This document shows positions 18,356 to 25,783 of a stretch of DNA of 64,000 nucleotides, piece after piece. The position numbers and the translations under genes were made by a program. The stretch comes from Xanthobacter autotrophicus Py2 (GTDB lineage: Bacteria; Pseudomonadota; Alphaproteobacteria; Rhizobiales; Xanthobacteraceae). A model generated the notes under the pieces. That model searched no databases. It had not been told where the DNA came from and saw only the letters and a list, made by a program, of their open reading frames with translations. The stretch covers positions 1,578,001 to 1,642,000 of the forward strand of contig CP000781.1 in the NCBI GenBank assembly GCA_000017645.1, read 5' to 3'. Numbering within the stretch: position 1 is the stretch's first letter; every line of letters begins with the position of its first letter.

Positions 18356-19275
18356 CTGTCTTCCTCGGCGAGGCGGTGTTCCAGGATGGTCTTGGCGATG
18401 AGAGTCACCAGGGCCAGCAGCGCCAGCAGCGACGCCACCGCGAAGGAGGCGACGAACTGGTACTCGTTATAAAGGATCTCGATGTGCAGCGGCATGGTGT
18501 TGGTCAGCCCGCGCACATGGCCGGACACCACCGACACCGCCCCGAACTCGCCCATGGCGCGGGCGTTGCAGAGCAGGACGCCATAGAGCAGCGCCCATTT
18601 CACATTGGGCAGGGTGACGCGGAAGAAGGTGGCGAGGCCCGACGCCCCGAGCGAGATGGCCGCCTCTTCCTCGGAAGTGCCCTGCTCCTGCATCAGCGGG
18701 ATCAGCTCGCGCGCCACGAACGGGAAGGTGACGAAGATGGTGGCGAGCACGATGCCGGGCAGCGCGAAGATGATCTTGATGTCCCATGCCTGGAGATAGG
18801 CGGCGAACAGGCCCTGGGAACCGAACAGCAGCACGTAGATGAGGCCCGCCACCACGGGTGAGACCGAGAAGGGCAGGTCGATGAGGGTGATGAGCAGGCT
18901 CTTGCCCGGAAACTCGAACTTGGCGATGGCCCAGGAGGCCACGAGGCCGAACAGCAGGTTCGCCGTCACCGAGATGGCCGCGACGATGAGGGTGAGGCGG
19001 ATGGCCGCGAGGGCGTCGGGCTCGATGATGGCGGCCACATAGGCCGCCCAGCCGCGCCGGAACGCCTCGTAGAAGACGCTCACCAGGGGCAGGCCGATGA
19101 AAAGCCCGATAAAGGCCAGAGCCACCAGGATGAGGGCGATGCGCACGGCGCGCGGTTCGGTGCGCACCGGCCGGCCGCCGTGGTGGGCAAAGGCATGGGA
19201 TTGCTCAAGCGCGGAGGGCAGGCCCTCGCTGGCACCGTGGATCGTGGTCTGGACCGGCTGGCCGAGCGTGCTCAT
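18352..19275 (-). CDS. cysW: Sulfate ABC transporter permease
   Basis: Inner-membrane permease subunit, 307 residues from ATG 19275. After a cytoplasmic N-terminus of about 45 residues there are six predicted helices. The EAA loop that docks on CysA reads [26 protein letters not shown]. The segment [29 protein letters not shown] is typical of CysW. The start overlaps the end of cysT by 4 bp (ATGA). Upstream in-frame codons belong to another frame inside cysT and are not coding. Confidence 0.96.
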   Translation of the reverse strand: MSTLGQPVQTTIHGASEGLPSALEQSHAFAHHGGRPVRTEPRAVRIALILVALAFIGLFIGLPLVSVFYEAFRRGWAAYVAAIIEPDALAAIRLTLIVAAISVTANLLFGLVASWAIAKFEFPGKSLLITLIDLPFSVSPVVAGLIYVLLFGSQGLFAAYLQAWDIKIIFALPGIVLATIFVTFPFVARELIPLMQEQGTSEEEAAISLGASGLATFFRVTLPNVKWALLYGVLLCNARAMGEFGAVSVVSGHVRGLTNTMPLHIEILYNEYQFVASFAVASLLALLALVTLIAKTILEHRLAEEDR

Positions 19276-20126
19276 GCGTTGCGGCTCCCCCGCAGCTCCG
19301 CCCAGCGCTGCAGGCGGTTGATGATCAGCAGGAGCAGGAACGAGGCCACCAGCATCACGGTGGCGATGGCGGTGGCATCCGCATAGCGGAACTCCTCCAG
19401 CCGGATCACGATGAGCAGAGGCGCGATCTCCGACACCCCCGGCAGGTTGCCGGCGATGAAGATGACGGAGCCGTATTCGCCCACCGCCCGCGCGAAGGCG
19501 AGGGCGAAGCCGGTGAGCAGCGCCGGCCAGATGGAGGGCAGCACCACCTTGACGAGGGTCTGGGTGCGCGTGGCGCCGAGGCTGGCGGCGGCTTCCTCCA
19601 GCTCCTGGTCGAGGTCCGCGAGCACGGGCTGCACGGTGCGCACCACGAACGGCAGACCGATGAAGACGAGGGCCACCACGATGCCCAGAGGCGTGAACGA
19701 CACCTTTATGCCGAGCGGCGCCAGCAGGGAGCCGACCCATCCGTTTTCGGCATAGAGCGCGGTCAGCGCGATGCCCGCCACGGCGGTGGGCAGGGCGAAG
19801 GGGATGTCGATGAGGGCGTCCACCACCTTCTTGAAGGGAAACTCGTAGCGCACCAGCACCCACACCACGATGGCGCCGAACACCACGTTCACCAGCGCCG
19901 CCACCAGCGCCAGCCCGAACGACACCTGCAAGGCGTGCAGGGTGCGGGCGGCGGTGACGATGTCGATGAAGCGCTCGAACGTGAGCTCGCTGGTCTTGAT
20001 GAACAGGGCCGACAGGGGCAGCAGCACGATGAGGCCAAGCCAGGTGAGCGTCAGCCCCATGGTGAGGCCGAAGCCGGGGATGACGCTCTGCTGCCTGAAG
20101 GCGAAGCGGGGCGAAGAGGCGCTCAT
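19272..20126 (-). CDS. cysT: Sulfate ABC transporter permease
   Basis: First permease subunit (CysT/CysU), 284 residues from ATG 20126; a TTG two codons earlier is a weaker alternative. Six predicted helices; the EAA loop is [28 protein letters not shown], and [19 protein letters not shown] is the family segment near the end. It pairs with CysW to form the pore used by CysA. It is separated from sbp by a terminator-like hairpin, which may lower its expression relative to the binding protein. Confidence 0.96.
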   Translation of the reverse strand: MSASSPRFAFRQQSVIPGFGLTMGLTLTWLGLIVLLPLSALFIKTSELTFERFIDIVTAARTLHALQVSFGLALVAALVNVVFGAIVVWVLVRYEFPFKKVVDALIDIPFALPTAVAGIALTALYAENGWVGSLLAPLGIKVSFTPLGIVVALVFIGLPFVVRTVQPVLADLDQELEEAAASLGATRTQTLVKVVLPSIWPALLTGFALAFARAVGEYGSVIFIAGNLPGVSEIAPLLIVIRLEEFRYADATAIATVMLVASFLLLLIINRLQRWAELRGSRNA

Positions 20127-20169
20127 GGGCAAATCATAAACTCTGTCGAAGGTCCCGTCTCTCGGGTCC

Positions 20170-20205
20170 GGAAAACGGCCGCCGCCCGGGAGGGGACGGC
20201 GGCCG
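20170..20205 (-). terminator. Hairpin with T-run between sbp and cysT
   Basis: Read on the minus strand: CGGCCGCCG, a 12-nt GC-rich loop that can pair further, CGGCGGCCG, then TTTTCC. This has the form of an intrinsic terminator placed inside the sbp-cysTWA unit, between binding protein and permease genes. Such intercistronic structures usually make the binding protein more abundant than the membrane subunits. That role is inferred. Confidence 0.6.
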
Positions 20206-20223
20206 CGAGGATAAGGAAACGGA

Positions 20224-21240
20224 TCAGTTGCCGGTGATCTGGTCGAACACGCCGCCGTCGGCGAAGTGGGTCTTCTGCGCCTTCTGCCAGCCGCCGAACA
20301 CCTGATCGATGGTGAACAGCTCCACGGGGGCGAACTTGTCCTTGAACTTGGCCGCCACGACCTCGTTGCGCGGACGGTAATAGTTCTTGGCCGCGATCTC
20401 CTGGCCTGCCGGCGTGTAGAGGAAGTTCAGGTAGGCCTCGGAGATGGCGCGGGTGCCCTTTTTGTCCACCACCTTGTCCACCACCGCCACGGGCGGCTCG
20501 GCGAGGATGGAGACGGAGGGGGTGATGATGTCGAACTTGTCGGGGCCGAGCTCGTTGACCGAGAGATAGGCCTCGTTCTCCCAGGCGATCAGCACGTCGC
20601 CGATGCCGCGCTCCACGAAGGTGACGGTGGAGCCGCGGGCGCCGGTGTCGAGCACCGGGGCGTTCTTGAAGAGGGCCTTCACGAACTCCTTGGCCTTGGC
20701 CTCGTCGCCGCCGCTCTTCTTGAGCGCGTAGCCCCAGGCGCCGAGATAGTTCCAGCGGGCGCCGCCGGAGGTCTTGGGATTGGGGGTCACCACCTTGATG
20801 CCGGGCTTCACCAGGTCGTCCCAGTCCTTGATGCCCTTGGGATTGCCCTTGCGCACGAGGAACACGATGGTGGAGGTGTAGGGTGAGGCGTTGTCAGGCA
20901 GGCGCTTCTGCCAGTCGGTCGCCAGCTGGCCGCGCTCGGCGATGGCGTCGATGTCATAGGCCAGCGCCAGCGTCACCACGTCCGCCTCCAGCCCGTCGAT
21001 GACGGAGCGCGCCTGCTTGCCCGAGCCGCCGTGGGACTGGCGGATGGTCACGGTGTCGCCCGGATGCGCCTTGGTCCACTCGGCCGCGAAGGCCTTGTTG
21101 ACTTCCACATAGAGCTCGCGGGTCGGGTCGTAGGACACGTTCAGCAGCGTGGTTTCGGCAGCGGCGGCCACGCCGGCGGACAGGGCCAGCGCCGTGACCG
21201 CCCCAAGGGAACCACGCAGGAAAGAGCGACGAGATGACAT
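20224..21240 (-). CDS. Periplasmic sulfate-binding protein
   Basis: Binds sulfate in the periplasm and delivers it to CysTWA. 338 residues from ATG 21240, just after GGAGGCCCTCC. The N-terminus is a Tat-like/Sec signal ([27 protein letters not shown]) with a twin arginine. The mature protein opens with the family strand [21 protein letters not shown] and has [31 protein letters not shown], typical of Sbp/CysP. Sbp and CysP cannot be told apart here, so no symbol is given. Inverted repeats precede the gene. Confidence 0.95.
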   Translation of the reverse strand: MSSRRSFLRGSLGAVTALALSAGVAAAAETTLLNVSYDPTRELYVEVNKAFAAEWTKAHPGDTVTIRQSHGGSGKQARSVIDGLEADVVTLALAYDIDAIAERGQLATDWQKRLPDNASPYTSTIVFLVRKGNPKGIKDWDDLVKPGIKVVTPNPKTSGGARWNYLGAWGYALKKSGGDEAKAKEFVKALFKNAPVLDTGARGSTVTFVERGIGDVLIAWENEAYLSVNELGPDKFDIITPSVSILAEPPVAVVDKVVDKKGTRAISEAYLNFLYTPAGQEIAAKNYYRPRNEVVAAKFKDKFAPVELFTIDQVFGGWQKAQKTHFADGGVFDQITGN

Positions 21241-21261
21241 GGAGGGCCTCCAGCGAAGTTC

Positions 21262-21324
21262 ATCCGTCAAACGGATCGTCTGTTCGATAAAACAAACGAT
21301 GGCACTGGCCTCGCGAAGGGTCAA
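21262..21324 (-). promoter_or_regulatory. Promoter/operator region of the sulfate-binding protein gene
   Basis: On the minus strand a -35-like TTGACC (21324-21319) is followed by an inverted repeat ATCGTTTGTT-N6-AACAGACGAT (21300-21275, 9 of 10 bases symmetric). Next is a smaller palindrome ATCCGT-TTG-ACGGAT (21276-21262). The repeats cover the region where the -10 and transcription start would lie, the usual place for a repressor. The binding factor is unknown; a sulfur-responsive regulator is inferred. Confidence 0.5.
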
Positions 21325-21355
21325 CACCTTTTATCACAAATTCGATGGAATTAAA

Positions 21356-22120
21356 TTATTTCCCATCGCCAATATGGATACCGCATTCGGTCTTGGACTT
21401 TCCGCGCCAGCGGCCGGCGCGCGGGTCCTCCCCCGGCTTCACCCGCGAGGTGCAGGGCATGCAGCCGATGGAGGGAAAGCCGAACTGTTCCATGGGGTGC
21501 CGCGGCAGCGCGTGGGCATCCATGTAGGCGAGCAGGTCGTCGCGACCGAGCGCCGCCAGCGGGTTGAATTTCACCCGCGCGCCGTCCTCCTCCACGAAGG
21601 GAATGTCGGCGCGGGTCGACGCCTGGTAGCGCTTGCGGCCGTTGATCCAGGCCGCATAGGGGCCGAGCGCCCGGGCCAGCGGCTCCACCTTGCGCAGGCC
21701 GCAGCAGGCATCCGGGTCATCCGCCCACAGGCCGTTTTCGGGATCGCGCGCGGCGAGCGCCGCCGGATCCGGGGAGAAGGTGAGGACCTGCGTCAGCCCG
21801 AGGCACGCAATAAGGGTGTCGCGATAGGCCAGCGTTTCCTCGAACAGGTGGCCGGTGTCGAGGAAGAGCACCGGCGTCGCCTTGTCCACCTGCGCGATCA
21901 TGTGCAGCAGCACCGCCGATTCCGTTCCGAAGGACGAGACGGCGGCGATGTGGCCGGGAAAGGCGGCAAGCCCCGCCGCGATGATCTCCAGCGGCGCGGC
22001 CGACCTGAGCTTCGCATTGAGCGCCGCCGCGTCGAAGCCGGATCCTGCGCCAAGGGGGGCGCCGGTCGAGGGCTGGTCGAAAGGAGTGGCGGGGAGGCTG
22101 GCGCTGTGGCTGGCTGTCAT
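21356..22120 (-). CDS. cysH: Assimilatory phosphoadenylyl/adenylyl-sulfate reductase, APS-reductase type
   Basis: Reduces activated sulfate to sulfite with thioredoxin. 254 residues from ATG 22120; the ORF extends further upstream into the DUF934 gene, but that part is arginine-rich and not conserved. The [4Fe-4S] ligand pairs are DACCGLRKVEPL and GCMPCT, and the catalytic cysteine is in KTECGIH near the C-terminus. The cluster cysteines mark the APS-reducing subtype; PAPS-only enzymes lack them. The SSFGTESAVLL and LFLDTGHLFEET segments form the nucleotide-binding fold. It is the last gene of DUF2849-cysI-DUF934-cysH, 4 bp after DUF934. Confidence 0.95.
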   Translation of the reverse strand: MTASHSASLPATPFDQPSTGAPLGAGSGFDAAALNAKLRSAAPLEIIAAGLAAFPGHIAAVSSFGTESAVLLHMIAQVDKATPVLFLDTGHLFEETLAYRDTLIACLGLTQVLTFSPDPAALAARDPENGLWADDPDACCGLRKVEPLARALGPYAAWINGRKRYQASTRADIPFVEEDGARVKFNPLAALGRDDLLAYMDAHALPRHPMEQFGFPSIGCMPCTSRVKPGEDPRAGRWRGKSKTECGIHIGDGK

Positions 22121-22124
22121 GGGA

Positions 22125-22628
22125 CTATCCCCCTGTGGCCGCCGGCGCGGTGCGAGCGTCGCGCACGGTGGGGCGATGGTCGCCCGTGGGCTGGTAGAAG
22201 ACCGAATAGGTGGCAACCGCCTTGCCGAAGGCCTCCACGTCCGCCGCCTTCTCCAGAGCAAAGGCGTCGAAGCCGGCGCGCACCATCATCAGCACCTGGT
22301 CGCGCAGCACGTTGCCCACGGCGCGCAGCTCACCCTTGTAACCGTAGCGCTCCCGCAGCAGCCGTGCCTGGCTGTAGGCACGCCCGTCCCGGAACTTCGG
22401 GAAGGTCAGGGTGATCAGCGACAGCCGCGACAGGAAGGGCTGAAGCTCGGCCACATCCTTGTCGTTGGGCCAGGCAACGCCGATCTCGCCGTTGCGGGTG
22501 ACCAGCGCCGGGCCGTCCGCCAGCAGGCGCGCGGCGGAGACGATCACCGGCCCGTCGGGCAGAGGATCGCCGTCGGCGACGGGGATGAAGGCATCGGCGG
22601 CAAGCGCCCCGTTCTTAACGAGGGGCAT
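22125..22628 (-). CDS. DUF934 domain protein of the sulfite reductase operon
   Basis: 167 residues. The conserved DUF934 features GVAWPNDKDVAELQPFLSRLSLITLTFPKFRDGRAYSQA and LRERYGYKGELRAVGNVLRDQV are present. DUF934 genes are found almost always between cysI and cysH in proteobacteria, so a role in sulfite reduction or in reductase assembly is likely but unproven. The start overlaps the end of cysI by 14 bp, indicating tight co-translation. No membrane or signal segments. Confidence 0.93.
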   Translation of the reverse strand: MPLVKNGALAADAFIPVADGDPLPDGPVIVSAARLLADGPALVTRNGEIGVAWPNDKDVAELQPFLSRLSLITLTFPKFRDGRAYSQARLLRERYGYKGELRAVGNVLRDQVLMMVRAGFDAFALEKAADVEAFGKAVATYSVFYQPTGDHRPTVRDARTAPAATGG

Positions 22629-24270
22629 AGGCGCGCTCCTTGAAAGGCTCGATTCCCAGGCGCTCCACCGCCGCCACGAAGGTCTCGGCGGGTGAGGTCC
22701 GCAGGTTGAGATAGGTATCGACGAGGCTCTCCACCACGTCCACGATCTCGCTTTCCGCGACGGCGGGGCCGATCAGCTCGCCGATGCGGGCCTTGGAATT
22801 GCCCTTGCCGCCAAGGGTGATCTGGAAGAACTCCTCGTCCTTCTTCTCCACGCCCAGAATGCCGATGTGGCCCACATGGTGGTGGCCGCAGGCATTGATG
22901 CAGCCGGAAATGTTCACGTGCAGCCGGCCGATGTCGGCGATGCGTGCCTCGTCGGCGAAGCGCTCGGTGAGCTTCTGCGCGATGGGGATGGAGCGGGTGT
23001 TGGCCAGCGAGCAATAGTCGAGGCCGGGGCAAGAGATAATGTCGGTGACGAGGCCCACATTGGGGGTCGCGACGCCGATCGCCTTCAGCTTCGCCCACAG
23101 CGCCGGCAGATCCTTCTGCCGCACATAGGGGAAGGTGAGGTTCTGCTCGTGCGCAACCCGGATCTCGCCATAGGCATACTGGTCGGCGAGGTCGGCGATG
23201 GCGTCCATCTGTTCCGCCGTGGCATCGCCGGGCGGCGCGCCCACGGGCTTCAGCGAGAGCGTGACGATGGCATGGCCCTTCGCCTTGTGGGGGGCGACGG
23301 AATTGGCATGCCAGCGGGCGAAGGCGGCGTCGGTGGCGAGCGCGCGGGCGAGTTCCGCGGGCTGGTCGTCCAGCGCCTCGAGGTCCGGGATCTTGAAGCG
23401 GTCGCGGATGGCGTCGAGGGCGGCCTCGTCCAGCTTCAGCGCACCGTCGCGGATCTCGACCCATTCGGCCTCCACCTTCTTGGCGAAGGCCTCCGCGCCC
23501 ATCTCGTGCACCTGGATCTTGATGCGCGCCTTGTAGATGTTGTCGCGCCGGCCGCCGAGGTTGTAGGTGCGCAGCACCGCCTCGAGATAAGAGAGCAGGT
23601 GCTCCTTCGGCAGGAAGTCCTTGATGGTTTTGCCGATGAAGGGCGAACGCCCGAGCCCGCCGCCCACCATCACCTCGAAGCCGGTCTCGCCGTCGCGCTT
23701 GTGGAGGCGCAGGCCGATGTCGTGCACGCGGATAGCGGCGCGGTCATGCTTGGCCGCGGTGATGGCGATCTTGAACTTGCGCGGCAGGTAGGTGAATTCC
23801 GGGTGCAGGGTGGACCACTGGCGGATCACCTCCGCATAGAGGCGCGGGTCCTCCACCTCGTCCGCCGCCGCGCCGGCCCAGGGGTCGGTGGTGGTGTTGC
23901 GGATGCAGTTGCCGGAGGTCTGGAGGCCGTGGATGCCCACCTTGGCAAGGTCCGCCATGGCGTCCGGCAGCTCGTTGAGCTTGATCCAGTTGAACTGGAT
24001 GTTCTGCCGGGTGGTGAAGTGGCCGTAGCCCCGGTCGTACTTGCGGGCGACGGCGCCGAGCGCGCGCAGCTGCTGCGAGGACAGGGTGCCGTAGGGAATG
24101 CACACCCGCAGCATGTAGGCGTGGAGCTGCAGGTACACGCCGTTCATGAGGCGGAGCGGCTTGAACTCCTCCTCGTTCAGCTCCCCCGACAGGCGGCGGG
24201 CCACCTGGTCGCGGAACTCGGCGACGCGCTCCTGAAGGAACGTGCGATCGAACTCGTCATAGACGTACAT
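22615..24270 (-). CDS. cysI: Sulfite reductase hemoprotein (nitrite/sulfite reductase family)
   Basis: Six-electron reduction of sulfite to sulfide using siroheme and a [4Fe-4S] cluster. 551 residues from ATG 24270 (MYVYDEFDRTFLQERV); upstream in-frame codons lie in the DUF2849 gene and are not coding. Cluster and siroheme ligands are Cys-x5-Cys in ISCPGLDYCSLANTR and Cys-x3-Cys in SGCINACGHHH. The siroheme-binding GHFTTRQNIQFNW segment is also present. No CysJ flavoprotein gene is nearby, so ferredoxin is the probable donor (inference). A sulfite rather than nitrite substrate is supported by the cys neighbours. Confidence 0.95.
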   Translation of the reverse strand: MYVYDEFDRTFLQERVAEFRDQVARRLSGELNEEEFKPLRLMNGVYLQLHAYMLRVCIPYGTLSSQQLRALGAVARKYDRGYGHFTTRQNIQFNWIKLNELPDAMADLAKVGIHGLQTSGNCIRNTTTDPWAGAAADEVEDPRLYAEVIRQWSTLHPEFTYLPRKFKIAITAAKHDRAAIRVHDIGLRLHKRDGETGFEVMVGGGLGRSPFIGKTIKDFLPKEHLLSYLEAVLRTYNLGGRRDNIYKARIKIQVHEMGAEAFAKKVEAEWVEIRDGALKLDEAALDAIRDRFKIPDLEALDDQPAELARALATDAAFARWHANSVAPHKAKGHAIVTLSLKPVGAPPGDATAEQMDAIADLADQYAYGEIRVAHEQNLTFPYVRQKDLPALWAKLKAIGVATPNVGLVTDIISCPGLDYCSLANTRSIPIAQKLTERFADEARIADIGRLHVNISGCINACGHHHVGHIGILGVEKKDEEFFQITLGGKGNSKARIGELIGPAVAESEIVDVVESLVDTYLNLRTSPAETFVAAVERLGIEPFKERAYAPR

Positions 24271-24310
24271 GAGGCCTACTCGCTTGGGCGTCGGGGACCC
24301 TTGAGGGATC

Positions 24311-24625
24311 TCAGGCGGCGCCGGGCAGGGAAATGGTGGGGCCGGTGACGCGGATGCGCTCGCGCAGGTTGGCCGGCTGCGGCGTGCCGTCGGCCGCCAG
24401 AACGGCAGGGGCCGGATAGGCGCCGACCGCGGTGATCTCGTCCGCATGGGCGATGTCGAGCAGCCGCAGCACCTCGTCGCTGGTGGTGCCCACCGCGGCC
24501 TGGGCGATGGTCTCGCTCCAGCCCCCGGTGGCGGTGAGCCACACGGAAATGCCATCCGCGAGGCGGTTGGCGGTCACCACCGTCGGTCCGCTGATCTTGA
24601 GCTTGCGCTGCAAGGGGGAGGTCAT
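24311..24625 (-). CDS. DUF2849 domain protein, first gene of the cysI operon
   Basis: 104 residues, soluble, no signal peptide. The DUF2849 pattern is clear: KISGPTVVTANRLADGISVWLTATGGWSETIAQAAV, then DEVLRLLDIAHADE. The family is nearly always directly upstream of cysI in alphaproteobacteria and sometimes follows cysG; cysG is missing here. Function unknown, probably a helper of siroheme sulfite reductase. Its ATG lies about 95 nt from the inferred transcription start. Confidence 0.92.
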   Translation of the reverse strand: MTSPLQRKLKISGPTVVTANRLADGISVWLTATGGWSETIAQAAVGTTSDEVLRLLDIAHADEITAVGAYPAPAVLAADGTPQPANLRERIRVTGPTISLPGAA

Positions 24626-24726
24626 GAAAAAGCCGCTCCGCGCGCCCGATTTCCCATCTCACAGCGGGAGAGCGCTAAATAATCCAGTTGACGTGTGTCT
24701 TAAGCTAAATTACCGATCAAAAATGC

Positions 24727-24755
24727 GCAATATGAAAATAACCGCTTCTCGTCAA
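24727..24755 (-). promoter_or_regulatory. Promoter of the DUF2849-cysI-DUF934-cysH operon
   Basis: On the minus strand TTGACG (24755-24750), a 17-bp spacer, then TATTGC (24732-24727). This is a good sigma-70-type match and is placed about 100 bp before the first gene. The 27-bp palindrome lies 2 bp upstream of the -35 box. Confidence 0.6.
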
Positions 24756-24757
24756 TG

Positions 24758-24784
24758 TAAATTCTACCAGTTTGGTAGAATTTA
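24758..24784. promoter_or_regulatory. 27-bp perfect palindrome in the cys divergent region (probable operator)
   Basis: Arms TAAATTCTACCA and TGGTAGAATTTA separated by GTT; all 12 arm bases pair. It lies between the divergent cysI and cysD operons. For cysI it is in an activator position just upstream of -35. On the cysD side it contains TAGAAT (24776-24781), a possible -10 for plus-strand transcription, so a bound factor could block cysD. Half-site-like TAAATTACC occurs at 24705-24713. The factor is unknown; a dimeric sulfur or Fe-S sensing regulator is inferred. Confidence 0.65.
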
Positions 24785-24946
24785 AAAGTTGCCCGCCGTC
24801 TGTGGCGCCCGGCCCGGGCGCGGTCAAGGCGGAAGGGGAGGGCGGTTCGGTTTGGATGGGCTCCGGCCCGGCGTGTCCCGCTTTCCGCGGGCAGGCGAAG
24901 ACCGGGGCAGACCGGCACTTCAGCGGTGCCACGAAGGAATGACGTC
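24785..24946 (+). other. Leader region of cysD with GC-rich hairpins
   Basis: Between the palindrome and the cysD start are two compact hairpins: GCGCCCGG-C-CCGGGCGC (24805-24821) and CCCGC-TTTCC-GCGGG (24879-24893). A 28-codon ORF can be read from the ATG at 24857 to a stop just before cysD but has no good ribosome site. I recognise no riboswitch. The second half resembles dispersed GC-rich intergenic repeats. Confidence 0.35.
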
Positions 24947-25741
24947 ATGACGCGTCTCGATGCGCTGGAAGCGCAGAGCATCTTCATCTTCCGCGAGGCC
25001 TTCGCCCAGCTGCGCAAGATTGCCATGCTGTGGTCGCTGGGCAAGGATTCCAACGTGATGATCCACCTGGCGCGCAAGGCCTTCTTCGGCCGCCTGCCAT
25101 TCCCGGCCATGCACGTGGATACCCACCGCAAGTTCCCCGAGATGTATGCCTTCCGCGATCACTACGCGAAGGAATGGGACCTCGACCTCATCGTCGAGGA
25201 TTGCCCGCCCATCGAGAGCACCGACCCCACCCTTCCCCCCGCTGCCCGCTCGGCCGCCCGCAAGACCGAAGGCCTGCGCCTGGCGCTGGCCAAGCATGGC
25301 TTCGACGGTGTCATCGCCGGCATTCGCCGCGACGAGGAGCCGACCCGGGCCAAGGAGCGCTTCTTCTCGCCGCGCGGCACCGACGGCGCCTGGAACGTGC
25401 GCGAGCAGCCGCCGGAATTCTGGGACCAGTACAACACTGCCCTGACCCCCGGCGCCCATGTGCGTATCCATCCCATCCTGCATTGGACCGAGATGGACAT
25501 CTGGGCCTACACCCAGCGCGAGAACATCCCGGTGATCCCGCTGTATTTCTCCAAGAACGGCAAGCGCTACCGCTCGCTGGGCGACCAGGACATCACCAAC
25601 CCGGTGGAGTCGGACGCGTCCACCCTGGACGAGATCCTGGCCGAGCTCGCCATCACCAAGACCTCCGAGCGCTCGGGCCGCGCCATGGACCACGAATCCG
25701 AGGACGCCTTCGAGCGCCTGCGTACCGCCGGCTACCTGTGA
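24947..25741 (+). CDS. cysD: Sulfate adenylyltransferase subunit 2
   Basis: Catalytic subunit of ATP sulfurylase that makes APS from sulfate and ATP. 264 residues from ATG 24947, chosen because AAGGAA lies 9 nt upstream; a GTG at 24926 is less likely. The PP-loop is SLGKDSNVMIHL, with FPAMHVDTHRKFPEMY and the IRRDEEPTRAKERFFSPR segment of the CysD/NodP family. It forms a complex with the GTPase CysN encoded 42 bp downstream. First gene of the plus-strand cys unit. Confidence 0.97.
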   Translation: MTRLDALEAQSIFIFREAFAQLRKIAMLWSLGKDSNVMIHLARKAFFGRLPFPAMHVDTHRKFPEMYAFRDHYAKEWDLDLIVEDCPPIESTDPTLPPAARSAARKTEGLRLALAKHGFDGVIAGIRRDEEPTRAKERFFSPRGTDGAWNVREQPPEFWDQYNTALTPGAHVRIHPILHWTEMDIWAYTQRENIPVIPLYFSKNGKRYRSLGDQDITNPVESDASTLDEILAELAITKTSERSGRAMDHESEDAFERLRTAGYL

Positions 25742-25783
25742 GCCCAGCGCGCCGCATCCCGAGATTTTGAAGAGATCATTGCC

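Noticed and set aside
19276..19863. N-terminal extension of the cysW frame
   Set aside because: It overlaps cysT in another frame and codes an Arg/His-rich, unconserved stretch; the true start is the ATG overlapping the cysT stop.
21275..21300. TGTTCGATAA inside the sbp inverted repeat as an IclR-type site
   Set aside because: Only one half resembles the IclR/PcaR pattern, and no aromatic-degradation genes are near; the full repeat has a different symmetry.
24626..24660. 11-codon upstream ORF ending at the DUF2849 start codon
   Set aside because: No ribosome-binding site and no cysteine codons that would suggest attenuation.
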